From: Acidisarcina polymorpha
GTDB lineage: Bacteria; Acidobacteriota; Terriglobia; Terriglobales; Acidobacteriaceae
Reading direction: 5' to 3'
Assembly: GCF_003330725.1 (NCBI RefSeq)
Contig: NZ_CP030840.1
Location: forward strand, 186,001-250,000
DNA length: 64,000 bases
Shown: positions 8,164 to 22,101 of the stretch, in pieces
Position numbering within the stretch: position 1 is the first letter of the stretch
Layout: each line of letters opens with the position of its first letter
The notes under the pieces: generated by a model
The model's input: only the letters and a program-made list of their open reading frames with translations
Database searches by the model: none
What the model was told of the DNA's origin: nothing
Position numbers and translations under genes: made by a program

Positions 8164-10509
8164 ATGAACACGACGAAGAGCAGAAAGGCCGCTATCCTGT
8201 CTCGAACCTTGCGAGCTTTGCTCTTCTGCCGTTTCTTTGCCCAGGAACTTTGCGCTCTCCGAGGTCAAAGTAGATGCTCGCCAACGCTGCTCACCGCTGT
8301 GGTCTTCCTCATGATTGGCCTTCGACTACTTGCGGTCGCGCAGGGACCGCCGCCGACGCCGGATGGACCGCCGCCTTCCGATGCTCAACCCAATAATGGC
8401 TCGTTTACGCTCAAGATCAACAGCGACCTGGTGTTAACCAATGTGGTGGTGCGAGACAAGAAGACCGGCGAGGTGGTGCGCGGACTCACGCAAAATGATT
8501 TTACGATTCTAGAAAATGGCAAGCCGCAAAAGATCTCGACCTTTGACTTCGAAAGCGTTGATCAGGCAACGCCGCTCAATGAGGCCACCGTAAGCGGGAT
8601 GACAGGAAGCAGAGGTAAGGACGCCCTGAACAAGCCGATCGTGGTGAGCGGGGGGCAACTCCGCAACCACCGGCTCATCGTCTTCTTCTTCGATCTGACT
8701 TCGATGCAGCCGGAGGACATCGACCGCTCTGTCGAAGCGGCGAAGAACTATGTCAACAAGCAGATGCAGCCTGCCGATCTGGTCGCCGTCGTCTCCCTGA
8801 ACACCAGCCTTTCACTCGATCAAGACTTCACGGCAAACAAAGCCGCGTTGCTCCACGCGGTTGGCCAATATAACGGATCGGAGGGCCAGGGCTTCGCGCC
8901 CGGAGCGACCACTACTACAAATACCGTGGAAGACTCCACTGCGTACACCGCGGACGAGACCGAGTACAACGACATCAATACCGATCGTGAACTCTTCGCC
9001 ATCTCCACGATCTCGAAGTCGCTGGCCTATATCGGGGAGAAAAAATCGCTGCTTTATTTCTCCGGCGGCATCTCGCGCGATGGCATCGAAAACCAGGCGT
9101 CTCTGCGGAACGCCGTCAACGCCGCGGTGCGCGCCAACCTCTCCATCTATAGCGTGGACACCAGGGGTCTGCAGGCGATATCTCCCCTCGGCGACGCCAC
9201 CACTGGAAGCCTGCGCGGCACCGGAGCCTTCAATGGTTCGGCGCTGCAGAACAATCTCGACTCCAACTTCAATTCACAGGAGGTCATGTCGACGCTGTCG
9301 ACCGATACCGGTGGCAAAGCATTCTTCGATTCGAATGATTTCGCTCCCGCTTTCCAGCGGCTTCAACAAGACACCTCGGCCTACTACACGATCGGCTTCC
9401 GCTCCTCGGATCCACGCCGCGATGGCCGCTATCGGAAGCTCACAGTCAAGATCAACCGGAACGACGTAAAGCTCGACTACCGTCAGGGCTACTATGCCCC
9501 GGCGGACTTTAAACACTCCACGAATGAAGATCGCGAGCGCGAGCTCGATGAAGAGCTGGCCAGCCAACTGCCCGCGACCGACGTCGCCGTCTATCTTCAG
9601 GCTCTTTACTTCAGGGTCGACGAAACCCACTTTTTTGTACCCGTCTCGATCGTGGTGCCCGGTTCCCAGATCCCCTTCACCAAAGGGGGCGATCGGGACA
9701 AGGCGACCCTCGACATCATCGGCGTGGTGCGGGATGCAGCCGGACGCGACATCGGCGACGCCCGGCAAACGGTGAAGCTGGCCATCGATCAGGCGCAACA
9801 GGTTTCGCGGAAGAACATTCAATATTCAACCGGATTCAACCTGCCCATCGGGAAATACCACCTCAAGTTCGTCGTCCGCGAGAACGAGACTGGGAAGATG
9901 GGTTCGTTCGAGACCGACATTAATGTGCCCGATCTCCGCAAAGCCCCACTCAAGCTGAGTTCCGTGGTCCTGGCCAGCCAGCGCATTCCCAACACCAATA
10001 AGAAGGACGCCAGTCCCCTGGTGCGCGATGGGTTGGAGTTCGTTCCCAATCTCCCCCATGTCTTCCGCCAGGACCAACACCTCTATTTCCTCTATGAGGT
10101 CTACGATCCGAAGCATGCCGGAACGGCGGACCAGGGCTCCTCCGATGGGAAGACGGCGAAGCCGGCCAAGGGAGCTTCCGGCTCGCCGGTGCGGGTCCTC
10201 ACCAGCATCGAGTTTCTCAATGGCTCGACCAAGGTCTACGAAACACCGCTCGTCGAGGCGAAAGACATTAACACTCCATCCCGGGACGCCGTTGCCTTTC
10301 AGTTCGATGTGCCGCTGACCGCGCTCAAGGCAGGGCTTTACACTTGCCAGATCAACGTCATCGACGACGCAGGCGGAAGTTTCAGCTTCCCGCGGACTGC
10401 ACTGCTGATCCGCGACGCGCAGCCCGCAGCTCCAACTCCAGGAGCACCCGCGCCATTAACTCCAACGCCATCTCCAGCTCCGGCCCCGTCGCCAACGGGC
10501 GCGCAATAA
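8164..10509 (+). CDS. Acidobacterial VWFA-related secreted protein
   Basis: A 781-residue exported protein. A long N-terminus leads into a hydrophobic export segment (residues about 40-58), then a short beta domain with the phrase GSFTLKINSDLVLTNVVVRD and TILENGKPQKIS, typical of the VWFA-related family found almost only in Acidobacteria. The von Willebrand A fold follows (LIVFFFDLTSMQPEDIDRS with a modified MIDAS, then KKSLLYFSGGISRDG), and later DTGGKAFFDSNDF and YYTIGFRSSDPRRDGRYRKL. The last 300 residues form beta-sandwich modules, ending in a Pro/Ala/Thr-rich tail. Such domains usually bind protein ligands through a metal ion. Its start lies 2 nt after the Oar-like receptor stop, which suggests the two work together at the cell surface. 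Confidence 0.82.
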   Translation: MNTTKSRKAAILSRTLRALLFCRFFAQELCALRGQSRCSPTLLTAVVFLMIGLRLLAVAQGPPPTPDGPPPSDAQPNNGSFTLKINSDLVLTNVVVRDKKTGEVVRGLTQNDFTILENGKPQKISTFDFESVDQATPLNEATVSGMTGSRGKDALNKPIVVSGGQLRNHRLIVFFFDLTSMQPEDIDRSVEAAKNYVNKQMQPADLVAVVSLNTSLSLDQDFTANKAALLHAVGQYNGSEGQGFAPGATTTTNTVEDSTAYTADETEYNDINTDRELFAISTISKSLAYIGEKKSLLYFSGGISRDGIENQASLRNAVNAAVRANLSIYSVDTRGLQAISPLGDATTGSLRGTGAFNGSALQNNLDSNFNSQEVMSTLSTDTGGKAFFDSNDFAPAFQRLQQDTSAYYTIGFRSSDPRRDGRYRKLTVKINRNDVKLDYRQGYYAPADFKHSTNEDRERELDEELASQLPATDVAVYLQALYFRVDETHFFVPVSIVVPGSQIPFTKGGDRDKATLDIIGVVRDAAGRDIGDARQTVKLAIDQAQQVSRKNIQYSTGFNLPIGKYHLKFVVRENETGKMGSFETDINVPDLRKAPLKLSSVVLASQRIPNTNKKDASPLVRDGLEFVPNLPHVFRQDQHLYFLYEVYDPKHAGTADQGSSDGKTAKPAKGASGSPVRVLTSIEFLNGSTKVYETPLVEAKDINTPSRDAVAFQFDVPLTALKAGLYTCQINVIDDAGGSFSFPRTALLIRDAQPAAPTPGAPAPLTPTPSPAPAPSPTGAQ

Positions 10510-10520
10510 GATCCTCCTAA

Positions 10521-10556
10521 GAGAATGGAGCTTAGGGAGAGAATGGATCGTAGGGA
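10521..10556 (+). repeat. Tandem 18-bp direct repeat in intergenic region
   Basis: Two head-to-tail copies, GAGAATGGAGCTTAGGGA (10521-10538) and GAGAATGGATCGTAGGGA (10539-10556), differ at three positions. The first overlaps a small hairpin, CCTAAG (10516-10521) with CTTAGG (10531-10536). The repeat starts 12 nt after the VWFA stop codon. It could be a decayed terminator or a regulator site for the next receptor gene; the sequence alone does not decide. Confidence 0.6.
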
Positions 10557-10656
10557 ACCAACCTAGTAACTCCCCCGGGCAACTCGCCGATCATTTCGGA
10601 TCACTAAGTGAATGCCGTTGCGTGATCCGCTGCCCGCGATCCTGAAATACCATTGG

Positions 10657-10687
10657 AGCCGCTGGACACTCGCGGCTTGGGTCTTTT
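10657..10687 (+). terminator. Hairpin plus T-run just upstream of second Oar-like gene (terminator or attenuator)
   Basis: AGCCGC (10657-10662) pairs with GCGGCT (10672-10677) over a 9-nt loop, and a run of five T follows a few bases later (10684-10688 region). The run abuts the GGAGG ribosome site of the gene at 10697. It could end VWFA transcription or attenuate the next gene; the stem is only six pairs, so this is tentative. Confidence 0.3.
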
Positions 10688-10696
10688 TGGAGGCAT

Positions 10697-13600
10697 ATGA
10701 CAAATCATCGAGTCTGCTGGCTAAGAACGGTCGCATTTCTGGCGCTTGTTTGCTGCGCCGCGCCTCTACAGGCGCAATTTAACGCCAGCCTGTCAGGCAC
10801 TGTCACAGATACGACTGGCGCGGTTATTCGAGGCGCCAGCCTGACGCTGACCAACACCGCAACTCAGGCGGTGAAGACGACCACCAGCTCTGACGCAGGA
10901 TTTTATCGATTCAGCGAATTGAGCCCAGGAGGTTACTCGGTAGCCGTGACCGCTACCGGCTTCCAGAACGAAACGTCAGAGGTGAGCCTGGCCGGCGAGA
11001 CTCCGCGCAACCTGGACATCAAGCTACAGGTGGGTCCGGCGTCGCAGACGGTGACCGTTTCCGCCAACGACGTCTCGGTCCTCAATACGTCCAACGCGAA
11101 TATCGGCACGTCCTTATCGTCGGCCGACGTCAACCGGCTTCCTATCGTCGGACGTGATCCCTATGAACTGCTTCGTCTGACGCCCGGAACCGTCTCGGAC
11201 GCGGCTCGAAGCGGCTCTGGTTCCAGTGTCTCGCTGCCCAACAATCAATCAGGCAATCAGTCGAACTCCGGAATCTTCCAGACTGAAAACCAAATCCAGG
11301 CGTCGGCCTCCGGCCAGCGTGTCACTTCAAACACCTATTTGATTGATGGGGTCAGCGTCGACAGCCTCTCGCATGGCGGCTCAGCTGTGGTCACGCCTAA
11401 TCCTGAGTCGGTTGCCGAAATCACCACTACCTCCAGCAGCTTCGACGCCGGCGACGGCTATAAGGTAGGGCTGCATACCCGGGTCGTTAGCAAAGCGGGG
11501 TCGAACGATCTCCACGGAAGTCTCTTCTTCCAGTATGACGAGCCCGGGCTTAACGCCTTTCAGCCATATGGCGGGCCTTCCGGCGCGCTGCCTGTCCGTG
11601 TCGAGAATAAGCAACGGGAGTGGGCAGGCAGCATCGGCTTTCCTATTCTGAAGAACAAGCTTTTCCTGTTTAGTTCTTACGAGGGCATCAGCAATATCAA
11701 CAGCGGCTTTTCGGAGCAGTACGTACCGACGCCTCAATACCTGAGCGGCCTTGCGGCTCTGCGAGGCGGCGGGATCGTCTCCGGCGTTCTGACCGGTCCG
11801 GGAAGCGCACCGCAAGTGGTCAGCGTGCTGCCAATATCCTGCCAGAATCTGCAGGCCGTGTGCACCCCTGTGGGGACCGGAGCGGACATCGGCTCCTTCG
11901 CTGGTGGACTCGGAACGTATTTGCCTGCCTATAACGCCGCGACTCCCGCATTAGCCAACAACGCCAGCGGCGGAGGACTCGACGGCATACCAGACGTTGA
12001 ATTCGCGCAGGTCAGAACGACCTCCCGTTATCGCGGGAATCAGTGGAATGGCCGGGTGGACTGGAACCTGACGCCAAGCGATCAACTTGCTGCCAGCGTT
12101 TACTTCGTCAAGCTGTCGCAATCGAGTCCGGATGCGTCCACCGGGGCGCAGCCGCTCTCCGACCTTCCCTTCAAACCTTTCAACTCTTCTGGAACGGTGG
12201 TGTACATTCACACCTTCAACCCCAAGCTGGTCAACGAGGCCCGCGCCAACTACAGCCGCTACGAAGATAACCAGATCAGCGACGCTGGAACCACGGTCGA
12301 CTTTGGTATTCCGCGCTTTGAAGTACAAGGGTATACATTCGGTCGGTTCTACGATGGTCCGATCTGGGGATCGACGACTCCAGCTATCCTTGCTCAGAAT
12401 ACGTACGAATTTCGCGACCAGCTCATTCAGACATTCGGCTCGCACACACTGCGTTATGGCGGTTTGATTCGCTGGGAACAAGACAACGACAATCTGAGTG
12501 GATTCTCGCGTCCCGACTACGTCTTTCAAGGCATCTGGAATTACGCGAACGATGCCCCTATCGATGAAAGCATCGCAGCCAATCCGAACAGCGGCGGTCC
12601 GGCAATCGGACAGCGCTATTTCCGCGATCACAACCTTGCCGGCTTCATTCAGCACGACTGGAAAATCACGCCGAACTTTACCTTGAATACCGGCCTGCGT
12701 TGGGAGTATTTCGAGCCGCTCTACAACAAAGGTTCGCGGATCAATGAGCCGATCTTCGGACCCACTTATGCGACGTTTCTGAGTGCCGCTGTGCTTGCCC
12801 CGGTCAATCACATCTTCAACTCCAACTACAACAACTGGGGACCCAAATTCGGATTTGCCTGGTCGCCCGAAAAGGCTAACAACAAGCTGGTGGTTAGCGG
12901 CGGCTTCGGCATGTCTTACGATCGGCTCGATGACGGACTCTATCTGAACGGCTTCGAAAACGGTCCCGGCTATGCTCAGTTCGGCCTCTGCTGTGCGTCG
13001 GACACGCAGACTCCCGCAGCGACCCATATCGTCTTCGCCCGCGGCGCCACCCGATCCGCCTTTAGTTATCCGGTGAACCCTTATCTCTCCGTGGGGACCG
13101 ATCCAACTACTGGCTTGCCGAACGGAGCAGGCGCCATTGAGGTCTACGGGGCTTCGCCTCATACCGCGCAACCCATGATCTACAGCTTCGCGAGCCAGAT
13201 CCAGTACGAGCTCCCCTACCAAATCGTCGCGACCGTCGGATACCAAGGAACAGTTGGCCACCATTTCCCGCGGCTGGTCGATCAAAACTTTCTCTATCCC
13301 ACCTGCGCGCCCACTAATCCCGACGGTTCCTGTGCTACCGGCTCGGTGCTGTCGCCCTTTAATAACACTTACATTCCCACCACCGATGTCGCCACCAACT
13401 ACAACGCGCTGAACCTGCAGCTCAATAAGAGGTTCAGCCACGGCTATAACATCACTGCGTTCTACACTTACTCGAAGAGCCTGGATCAATCTTCGAACGA
13501 AGGCCCGGGAAGCCTGTCGAACCAGACCGATCCGGCCAACCCGGTGTCGGAGTATGGACCCTCCGACTTCGACGTTCGCCATCGGGTTACGGTCGCCGGC

Positions 13601-14149
13601 AACTGGGATCTGCCCAAGTATCACAACGGCCATGGGCTGGTTGGGAACCTGGTAAGCGGGTGGCAGATCAACGGAATTTACCAGTTCCATACTGGCTTTC
13701 CCTGGACACCGGTGACTGGCCAGCCAACGGTGGCTGTGGTCCAGAGCGCTTCAACGCTGGCGCCGACACGGCCACTTGCTTACTTTGGAGGCGCGGGAAA
13801 CTCCTGCTCCAACGGGGCCTACATCAATGGAACCAACTTCCCTGGCGGCGGCCAGAAGTACTTCCTCATTGGGCAGTCTGGACCTCCGGGGATCGGCCGC
13901 AACAGCTGGAATGGCCCGTGTTACATGGACACCGACCTTTCCGCTGCAAAAGAACAGATTTTCAGCGTGCTTGGCCACGAGTCCCACTTCCGGTTTCAGG
14001 CGAATGCCTATAACGTCTTCAACAAAACAAACCTGCAGCCGATCTCCGCTGGAACGAACGAGGCGCTTATCGAGAATTCGCTCTTCGGCGTATCTCCAGG
14101 AGCCGATTCCGGGCGAGTCATCGAGTTTTTTGCAAGGATCGATTTTTAG
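10697..14149 (+). CDS. Oar-like TonB-dependent receptor with plug domain
   Basis: An 1150-residue outer-membrane receptor. Signal peptide about 1-27, then a carboxypeptidase-regulatory-like domain (ASLSGTVTDTTGAVIRGASL, GFYRFSELSPGGYSVAV), then a plug with LPIVGRDPYELLRLTPGT and NTYLIDGVSVDSLSHGG, and a long barrel ending ...FFARIDF. A good ribosome site (GGAGG) sits four bases before the ATG. It follows the DUF5666/Oar/VWFA run by 187 nt with a possible attenuator between, so it may be a separate unit. Only limited similarity to the neighbouring receptor is apparent outside the shared architecture, so the two are unlikely to be a recent duplication. Ligand unknown. Confidence 0.88.
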   Translation: MTNHRVCWLRTVAFLALVCCAAPLQAQFNASLSGTVTDTTGAVIRGASLTLTNTATQAVKTTTSSDAGFYRFSELSPGGYSVAVTATGFQNETSEVSLAGETPRNLDIKLQVGPASQTVTVSANDVSVLNTSNANIGTSLSSADVNRLPIVGRDPYELLRLTPGTVSDAARSGSGSSVSLPNNQSGNQSNSGIFQTENQIQASASGQRVTSNTYLIDGVSVDSLSHGGSAVVTPNPESVAEITTTSSSFDAGDGYKVGLHTRVVSKAGSNDLHGSLFFQYDEPGLNAFQPYGGPSGALPVRVENKQREWAGSIGFPILKNKLFLFSSYEGISNINSGFSEQYVPTPQYLSGLAALRGGGIVSGVLTGPGSAPQVVSVLPISCQNLQAVCTPVGTGADIGSFAGGLGTYLPAYNAATPALANNASGGGLDGIPDVEFAQVRTTSRYRGNQWNGRVDWNLTPSDQLAASVYFVKLSQSSPDASTGAQPLSDLPFKPFNSSGTVVYIHTFNPKLVNEARANYSRYEDNQISDAGTTVDFGIPRFEVQGYTFGRFYDGPIWGSTTPAILAQNTYEFRDQLIQTFGSHTLRYGGLIRWEQDNDNLSGFSRPDYVFQGIWNYANDAPIDESIAANPNSGGPAIGQRYFRDHNLAGFIQHDWKITPNFTLNTGLRWEYFEPLYNKGSRINEPIFGPTYATFLSAAVLAPVNHIFNSNYNNWGPKFGFAWSPEKANNKLVVSGGFGMSYDRLDDGLYLNGFENGPGYAQFGLCCASDTQTPAATHIVFARGATRSAFSYPVNPYLSVGTDPTTGLPNGAGAIEVYGASPHTAQPMIYSFASQIQYELPYQIVATVGYQGTVGHHFPRLVDQNFLYPTCAPTNPDGSCATGSVLSPFNNTYIPTTDVATNYNALNLQLNKRFSHGYNITAFYTYSKSLDQSSNEGPGSLSNQTDPANPVSEYGPSDFDVRHRVTVAGNWDLPKYHNGHGLVGNLVSGWQINGIYQFHTGFPWTPVTGQPTVAVVQSASTLAPTRPLAYFGGAGNSCSNGAYINGTNFPGGGQKYFLIGQSGPPGIGRNSWNGPCYMDTDLSAAKEQIFSVLGHESHFRFQANAYNVFNKTNLQPISAGTNEALIENSLFGVSPGADSGRVIEFFARIDF

Positions 14150-14150
14150 G

Positions 14151-18822
<4,672 letters not shown>

Positions 18823-18978
18823 AGAACATTCTAGCGCGATCTTCGTCGGTTATTCGCCCAAAAGCTAGCACTTCAGCAGCTCACTCTTTACAAACCACTT
18901 ACAGCTCCCGCATCCACCTTTTACGGATGGAGACATCTACTGAACTAGCCGGATTTTTCCGGCGGAGGCATTTTCCTC

Positions 18979-19215
18979 ATGAGTGCATTTCGTACCTGCA
19001 GACCACTTCTCGTAGACGCAGAACAGTGCCAGCAAGCCCGCACCATCACCACTGATACCGGTTTTCGCCATGTGCAGAAAGGCGAGTGGATCATTAAAGG
19101 GGAAGACGGCGAATGCTATGTCGTTGACGACAGTTTCTTCCAACGCACCTTCGCGCCAATCCAGAGCTATCCATGGGAGACAACGGCCGAAGAGGGTCGC
19201 AGCTATGGTTGCTGA
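18979..19215 (+). CDS. Conserved small protein of unknown function
   Basis: 78 residues with no signal peptide or membrane segment. The core reads FRHVQKGEWIIKGEDGECYV followed by VDDSFFQRTFAPI, a pattern ('G.W...G..GE.Y...D.FF..T') seen in small PGDYG-like and phage-like proteins that read as compact beta barrels. I cannot name a function. It is divergent from lhr, with 156 nt between them, and converges on the hydrolase gene with only 10 nt between stops. Codon use looks like the neighbours. A start at the ATG is supported by GGCGGAGG about 14 nt upstream, slightly far for a ribosome site. Confidence 0.65.
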   Translation: MSAFRTCRPLLVDAEQCQQARTITTDTGFRHVQKGEWIIKGEDGECYVVDDSFFQRTFAPIQSYPWETTAEEGRSYGC

Positions 19216-19225
19216 GTAGCCAGGC

Positions 19226-20167
19226 TCAGGACGGAGCGCGGCCAGCTTCCGCGCTCTCTCGAAACGCCTGAAGCGTGGGCACACGATGCTTTGCCAGAAA
19301 TGCCGTGATCATGGCGCTCACTACCTCTGGAGCCTCTTGCTGGACCCAATGAGAAAATCCAGGCAACGTACGCAGAGTATAGTCAGTCACGTAACGCTCG
19401 GTTCCATGCAGCGTGATCGGATCCAAAGCCACATCTTCCAATCCCCAGATGACAAGGGTCCGAGTATCGATCCTGGGAAATCCCATTCTCATCTGCCGCT
19501 GAAAACCTCCGCGTGCAAATGCTCTATACCAGTCGATCATCGCGGTCGCCGCTCCCGGTTGGCTGACGTTCTCGCGATAGACCGCTAAAATCTCCGACGA
19601 AAAATATTCCGGGTGGCACGAAGAGCGAAGGAACATCCGCTCGACGGCCTTCCCATGCGCAGCGCGCAACAGGAGATCAGGCAGCAACGGGATTTGGAAG
19701 AAGCCGATATACCAGGACTTGCGAAGTTGACGCCAGTGCCGGAGCGCAGCTCGAAAACAAGCTGGATGCGGAACGTTCAGGATCACTAAAGCGTCGATTG
19801 GCCGGAGCCGGCGCATGGCAAAGAACCAGGCAATCGCCGCTCCCCAATCGTGGCCCAAAAGCGCCACCTCACGTGGATTGAATTCTCTCGTTGCTTGATC
19901 GATCAGGCCCGCCACGTCCGCCATCAGCTTCTCGATTGAATAATCATTGACTTTTTGAGGCCGGCTTGACCTCCCGTAGCCCCGTTGGTTCACGGCCCAG
20001 ACTCGATACCCTGCCGCAGCCAGCGCGGGCATCTGGGCGCGCCAACTGATTGCATGTTCGGGAAAACCGTGAAGACAGAGCGCAAACTTCTCTCCTTCGC
20101 CGCACTCCATAACTTCAAATCGAAGATGATTCGCGTCAATCAACCGGGTTGTCACTGCATCTGACAT
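19226..20167 (-). CDS. Alpha/beta hydrolase, epoxide hydrolase-like
   Basis: A 313-residue alpha/beta-fold enzyme. The oxyanion motif HGFPEHAISW is followed by the nucleophile elbow LLGHDWGAAIAWFFA, where the nucleophile is Asp rather than Ser, as in epoxide hydrolases and haloalkane dehalogenases. An acidic residue in VIWGLEDVAL and the His in PGFSHWVQQEAP complete the triad. A Tyr-containing cap (WYRAF) fits an epoxide hydrolase. The substrate is unknown. I take the ATG at 20167 (MSDAVTTRL); the frame extends five codons further to a TTG. It stands alone, divergent from xdhC. Confidence 0.85.
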   Translation of the reverse strand: MSDAVTTRLIDANHLRFEVMECGEGEKFALCLHGFPEHAISWRAQMPALAAAGYRVWAVNQRGYGRSSRPQKVNDYSIEKLMADVAGLIDQATREFNPREVALLGHDWGAAIAWFFAMRRLRPIDALVILNVPHPACFRAALRHWRQLRKSWYIGFFQIPLLPDLLLRAAHGKAVERMFLRSSCHPEYFSSEILAVYRENVSQPGAATAMIDWYRAFARGGFQRQMRMGFPRIDTRTLVIWGLEDVALDPITLHGTERYVTDYTLRTLPGFSHWVQQEAPEVVSAMITAFLAKHRVPTLQAFRESAEAGRAPS

Positions 20168-20375
20168 AGGTACCAGGAGCAATCTGAAGCATAGGCCTTT
20201 ACTAGAATAAGAATATGGCAGCTATCAACGTTCGAATCCGCCCTGTTGGCCTGCGCCGTGTCTCTCTGGTATCATAAGACTTTTCTTTTCAAAGACGAAT
20301 ACAGTGGTGGCATTTTTTGACCAGCTGGTACTGCTGCAGACAATTGGACTAGCGCCGGTCGGGGGAAAATAGAGC

Positions 20376-21512
20376 ATGTCGGTCGAAACCCGGAAATTGG
20401 TGCAACTGTGGAAGAGCATGCGGGCAAACCGGGAAGAAGGCGCACTTGCCACGGTGATACGCGTTGCCGGCTCGTCTTATCGCAAGCCTGGTGCGCGAAT
20501 GATGATTACTCGCAGCGGCCTCCGTGTGGGGACGGTAAGTGGTGGCTGCCTTGAAGGAGAGGTCAGCAAAAAAATTTGGTGGCTGACGGAAGGGGGTCCA
20601 GCCGTCAAGGATTACAACACCGCCTATGACGACGATTCGCAAGCGAACCACGGACTGGGATGCGACGGCGTCGTTTCGCTGCTGCTTGAGCGGACGTCAG
20701 AAGCAAGTGGGGTCCTTGAGGCATTGCGCGTGGCCGTTGAGGAGCGTACGCCTTCTGCGATCGTGACTGTAGTCAGCACCGATTCAGCGGACGTTCCTGT
20801 TGGCAGCCGGTTGATCATCACCTCCAGTCAAGACCTCCCACCAGCAACCGGTATCTCTGCCGAGCTGGAGCGGCTACTGTTGCCGATGGCGCTTGACGTT
20901 CTCGAAAGTGCGCAATCCAGCACGGCATCGATGACACTCGCAGGAAAGGCGTTCGAGGTGTGTGGGGAGTACGTCGCACCGCCCGCGGCCCTCTTTGTCT
21001 TCGGTGCGGGTGATGATGCGCAGCCGCTGGCAAAGTTGGCGGCCGAAATGGGATGGGAGGTCTCGATTGCCGACGGACGATCCAACCTTTCTAGCCAGGC
21101 GCGATTTCCCACGGCGCAGCGAGTTGCAATCCTTTCGCTTGATGACCCATTAAAGGACCTGCCCATTGCGCCTGGCGATGCCGCAGTTGTGCTGACCCAT
21201 AGCTACCAGCAGGATTTCGCGATCCTTCGTCACCTTCTACCGCTGCCGCTTGGCTATCTTGGGGTGCTGGGTCCGAAGCGGCGAACGATGCGCATTGTCG
21301 ATGAAATTGCGCGGCTGACCGGCGTTGATCGCCGTGAAGCTCTGGGCACATTGCGATCGCCGGTCGGCCTCGACCTGGGGGCTGGATCTCCGGAGATTAT
21401 CGCCCTCTCCATCATCGCCGAGATTCAGGCAGCCTTAACTCAGAGGAGTGCCGCCCCTCTGCATCTGGCCAGTTCGCCGGAGCTTTTGTTTACGGCTACC
21501 AGTGGTGAATAA
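20376..21512 (+). CDS. xdhC: XdhC/CoxI-family molybdenum cofactor insertion/maturation protein
   Basis: 378 residues. The N-terminal XdhC_CoxI domain has RVAGSSYRKPGARMMIT and the signature VSGGCLEGEV, in which the Cys is the conserved one; the C-terminal Rossmann domain has FGAGDDAQPL and LGVLGPKRRT and ends in the LGAGSPEIIALSIIAEI motif. Family members bind Moco, assist its sulfuration and pass it to xanthine-dehydrogenase-type enzymes. No such enzyme is visible in the window, so its client is elsewhere or, less likely, is the formate dehydrogenase at 31-34 kb. Its stop overlaps the start of the MocA-like gene, giving a coupled pair that opens the molybdenum island. Confidence 0.9.
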   Translation: MSVETRKLVQLWKSMRANREEGALATVIRVAGSSYRKPGARMMITRSGLRVGTVSGGCLEGEVSKKIWWLTEGGPAVKDYNTAYDDDSQANHGLGCDGVVSLLLERTSEASGVLEALRVAVEERTPSAIVTVVSTDSADVPVGSRLIITSSQDLPPATGISAELERLLLPMALDVLESAQSSTASMTLAGKAFEVCGEYVAPPAALFVFGAGDDAQPLAKLAAEMGWEVSIADGRSNLSSQARFPTAQRVAILSLDDPLKDLPIAPGDAAVVLTHSYQQDFAILRHLLPLPLGYLGVLGPKRRTMRIVDEIARLTGVDRREALGTLRSPVGLDLGAGSPEIIALSIIAEIQAALTQRSAAPLHLASSPELLFTATSGE

Positions 21513-22101
21513 CTGCGCGGCTATTGTGCTTGCGGCTGGCGATTCGACGCGGCTGGGCCAGCCCAAACAACTCGTTCGGATCGGAAGAGAGTCCCTGCTG
21601 CGACGCACGACAAGGCTCGCGCTTAAAGTGGGGTGTAGCCCCACTTTTGTGGTCCTGGGCGCTAATGCGGAGATGCTGTCGGTAGAACTGACTGACCTCG
21701 GCTGTTCGCCGATCGTCAACGAGAATTGGCCGAGCGGAATCGCCTCGTCGATCAAAGCCGGTGTCCAAGCTGCGCTCGAAACCAGTCCCCTGCCCGAGTG
21801 CATCCTGATCCTGGTTTGCGATCAGCCCGGGCTGGGATTACCGATCTTGCGGAATCTGCTGAGCACGCACTCGTCGCAGCGGAAAATCGCCACAGCTTCC
21901 CGCTACCGGGAGACAGTCGGAGTGCCAGCGGTCTTCGACCGAGAAGTCTTTGCGGAACTTCTCCAGCTTTCCGGGGACCAGGGGGCGCGTCGCATTCTCC
22001 TCCGGCATCTTGATCAGGTAGCCGCCGTGGATTTTCCGGACGGCGATTTTGACATTGATACGCCGGAAGACCTTGCACAGCTTGGTCTTCGAAGGAGTTA
22101 G
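21502..22101 (+). CDS. MocA-like molybdenum cofactor nucleotidyltransferase
   Basis: About 199 residues from the GTG at 21502 (a second GTG follows at 21505). The nucleotide-binding N-terminus CAAIVLAAGDSTRLGQPKQL is the classic loop of the MobA-like NTP transferases, and VCDQPGL is the metal-binding Asp motif. In the family such enzymes attach CMP (MocA) or GMP (MobA) to molybdopterin; the pairing with XdhC argues for MocA-type cytosine dinucleotide cofactor. The start overlaps the xdhC stop by a few bases. An upstream in-frame ATG at 21448 would add 18 residues lying inside xdhC and is less likely. Its stop overlaps the stop of convergent mog by four bases. Confidence 0.85.
   Translation: MVNNCAAIVLAAGDSTRLGQPKQLVRIGRESLLRRTTRLALKVGCSPTFVVLGANAEMLSVELTDLGCSPIVNENWPSGIASSIKAGVQAALETSPLPECILILVCDQPGLGLPILRNLLSTHSSQRKIATASRYRETVGVPAVFDREVFAELLQLSGDQGARRILLRHLDQVAAVDFPDGDFDIDTPEDLAQLGLRRS

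Noticed and set aside
11951-13690. 579-codon open frame on the minus strand
   Set aside because: It is a shadow of the second Oar-like receptor; it has no domain, signal or ribosome site, and the plus-strand gene is certain.
20225-20260. tRNA-like phrase GTTCGAATCC
   Set aside because: No cloverleaf arms or acceptor stem can be drawn around it.
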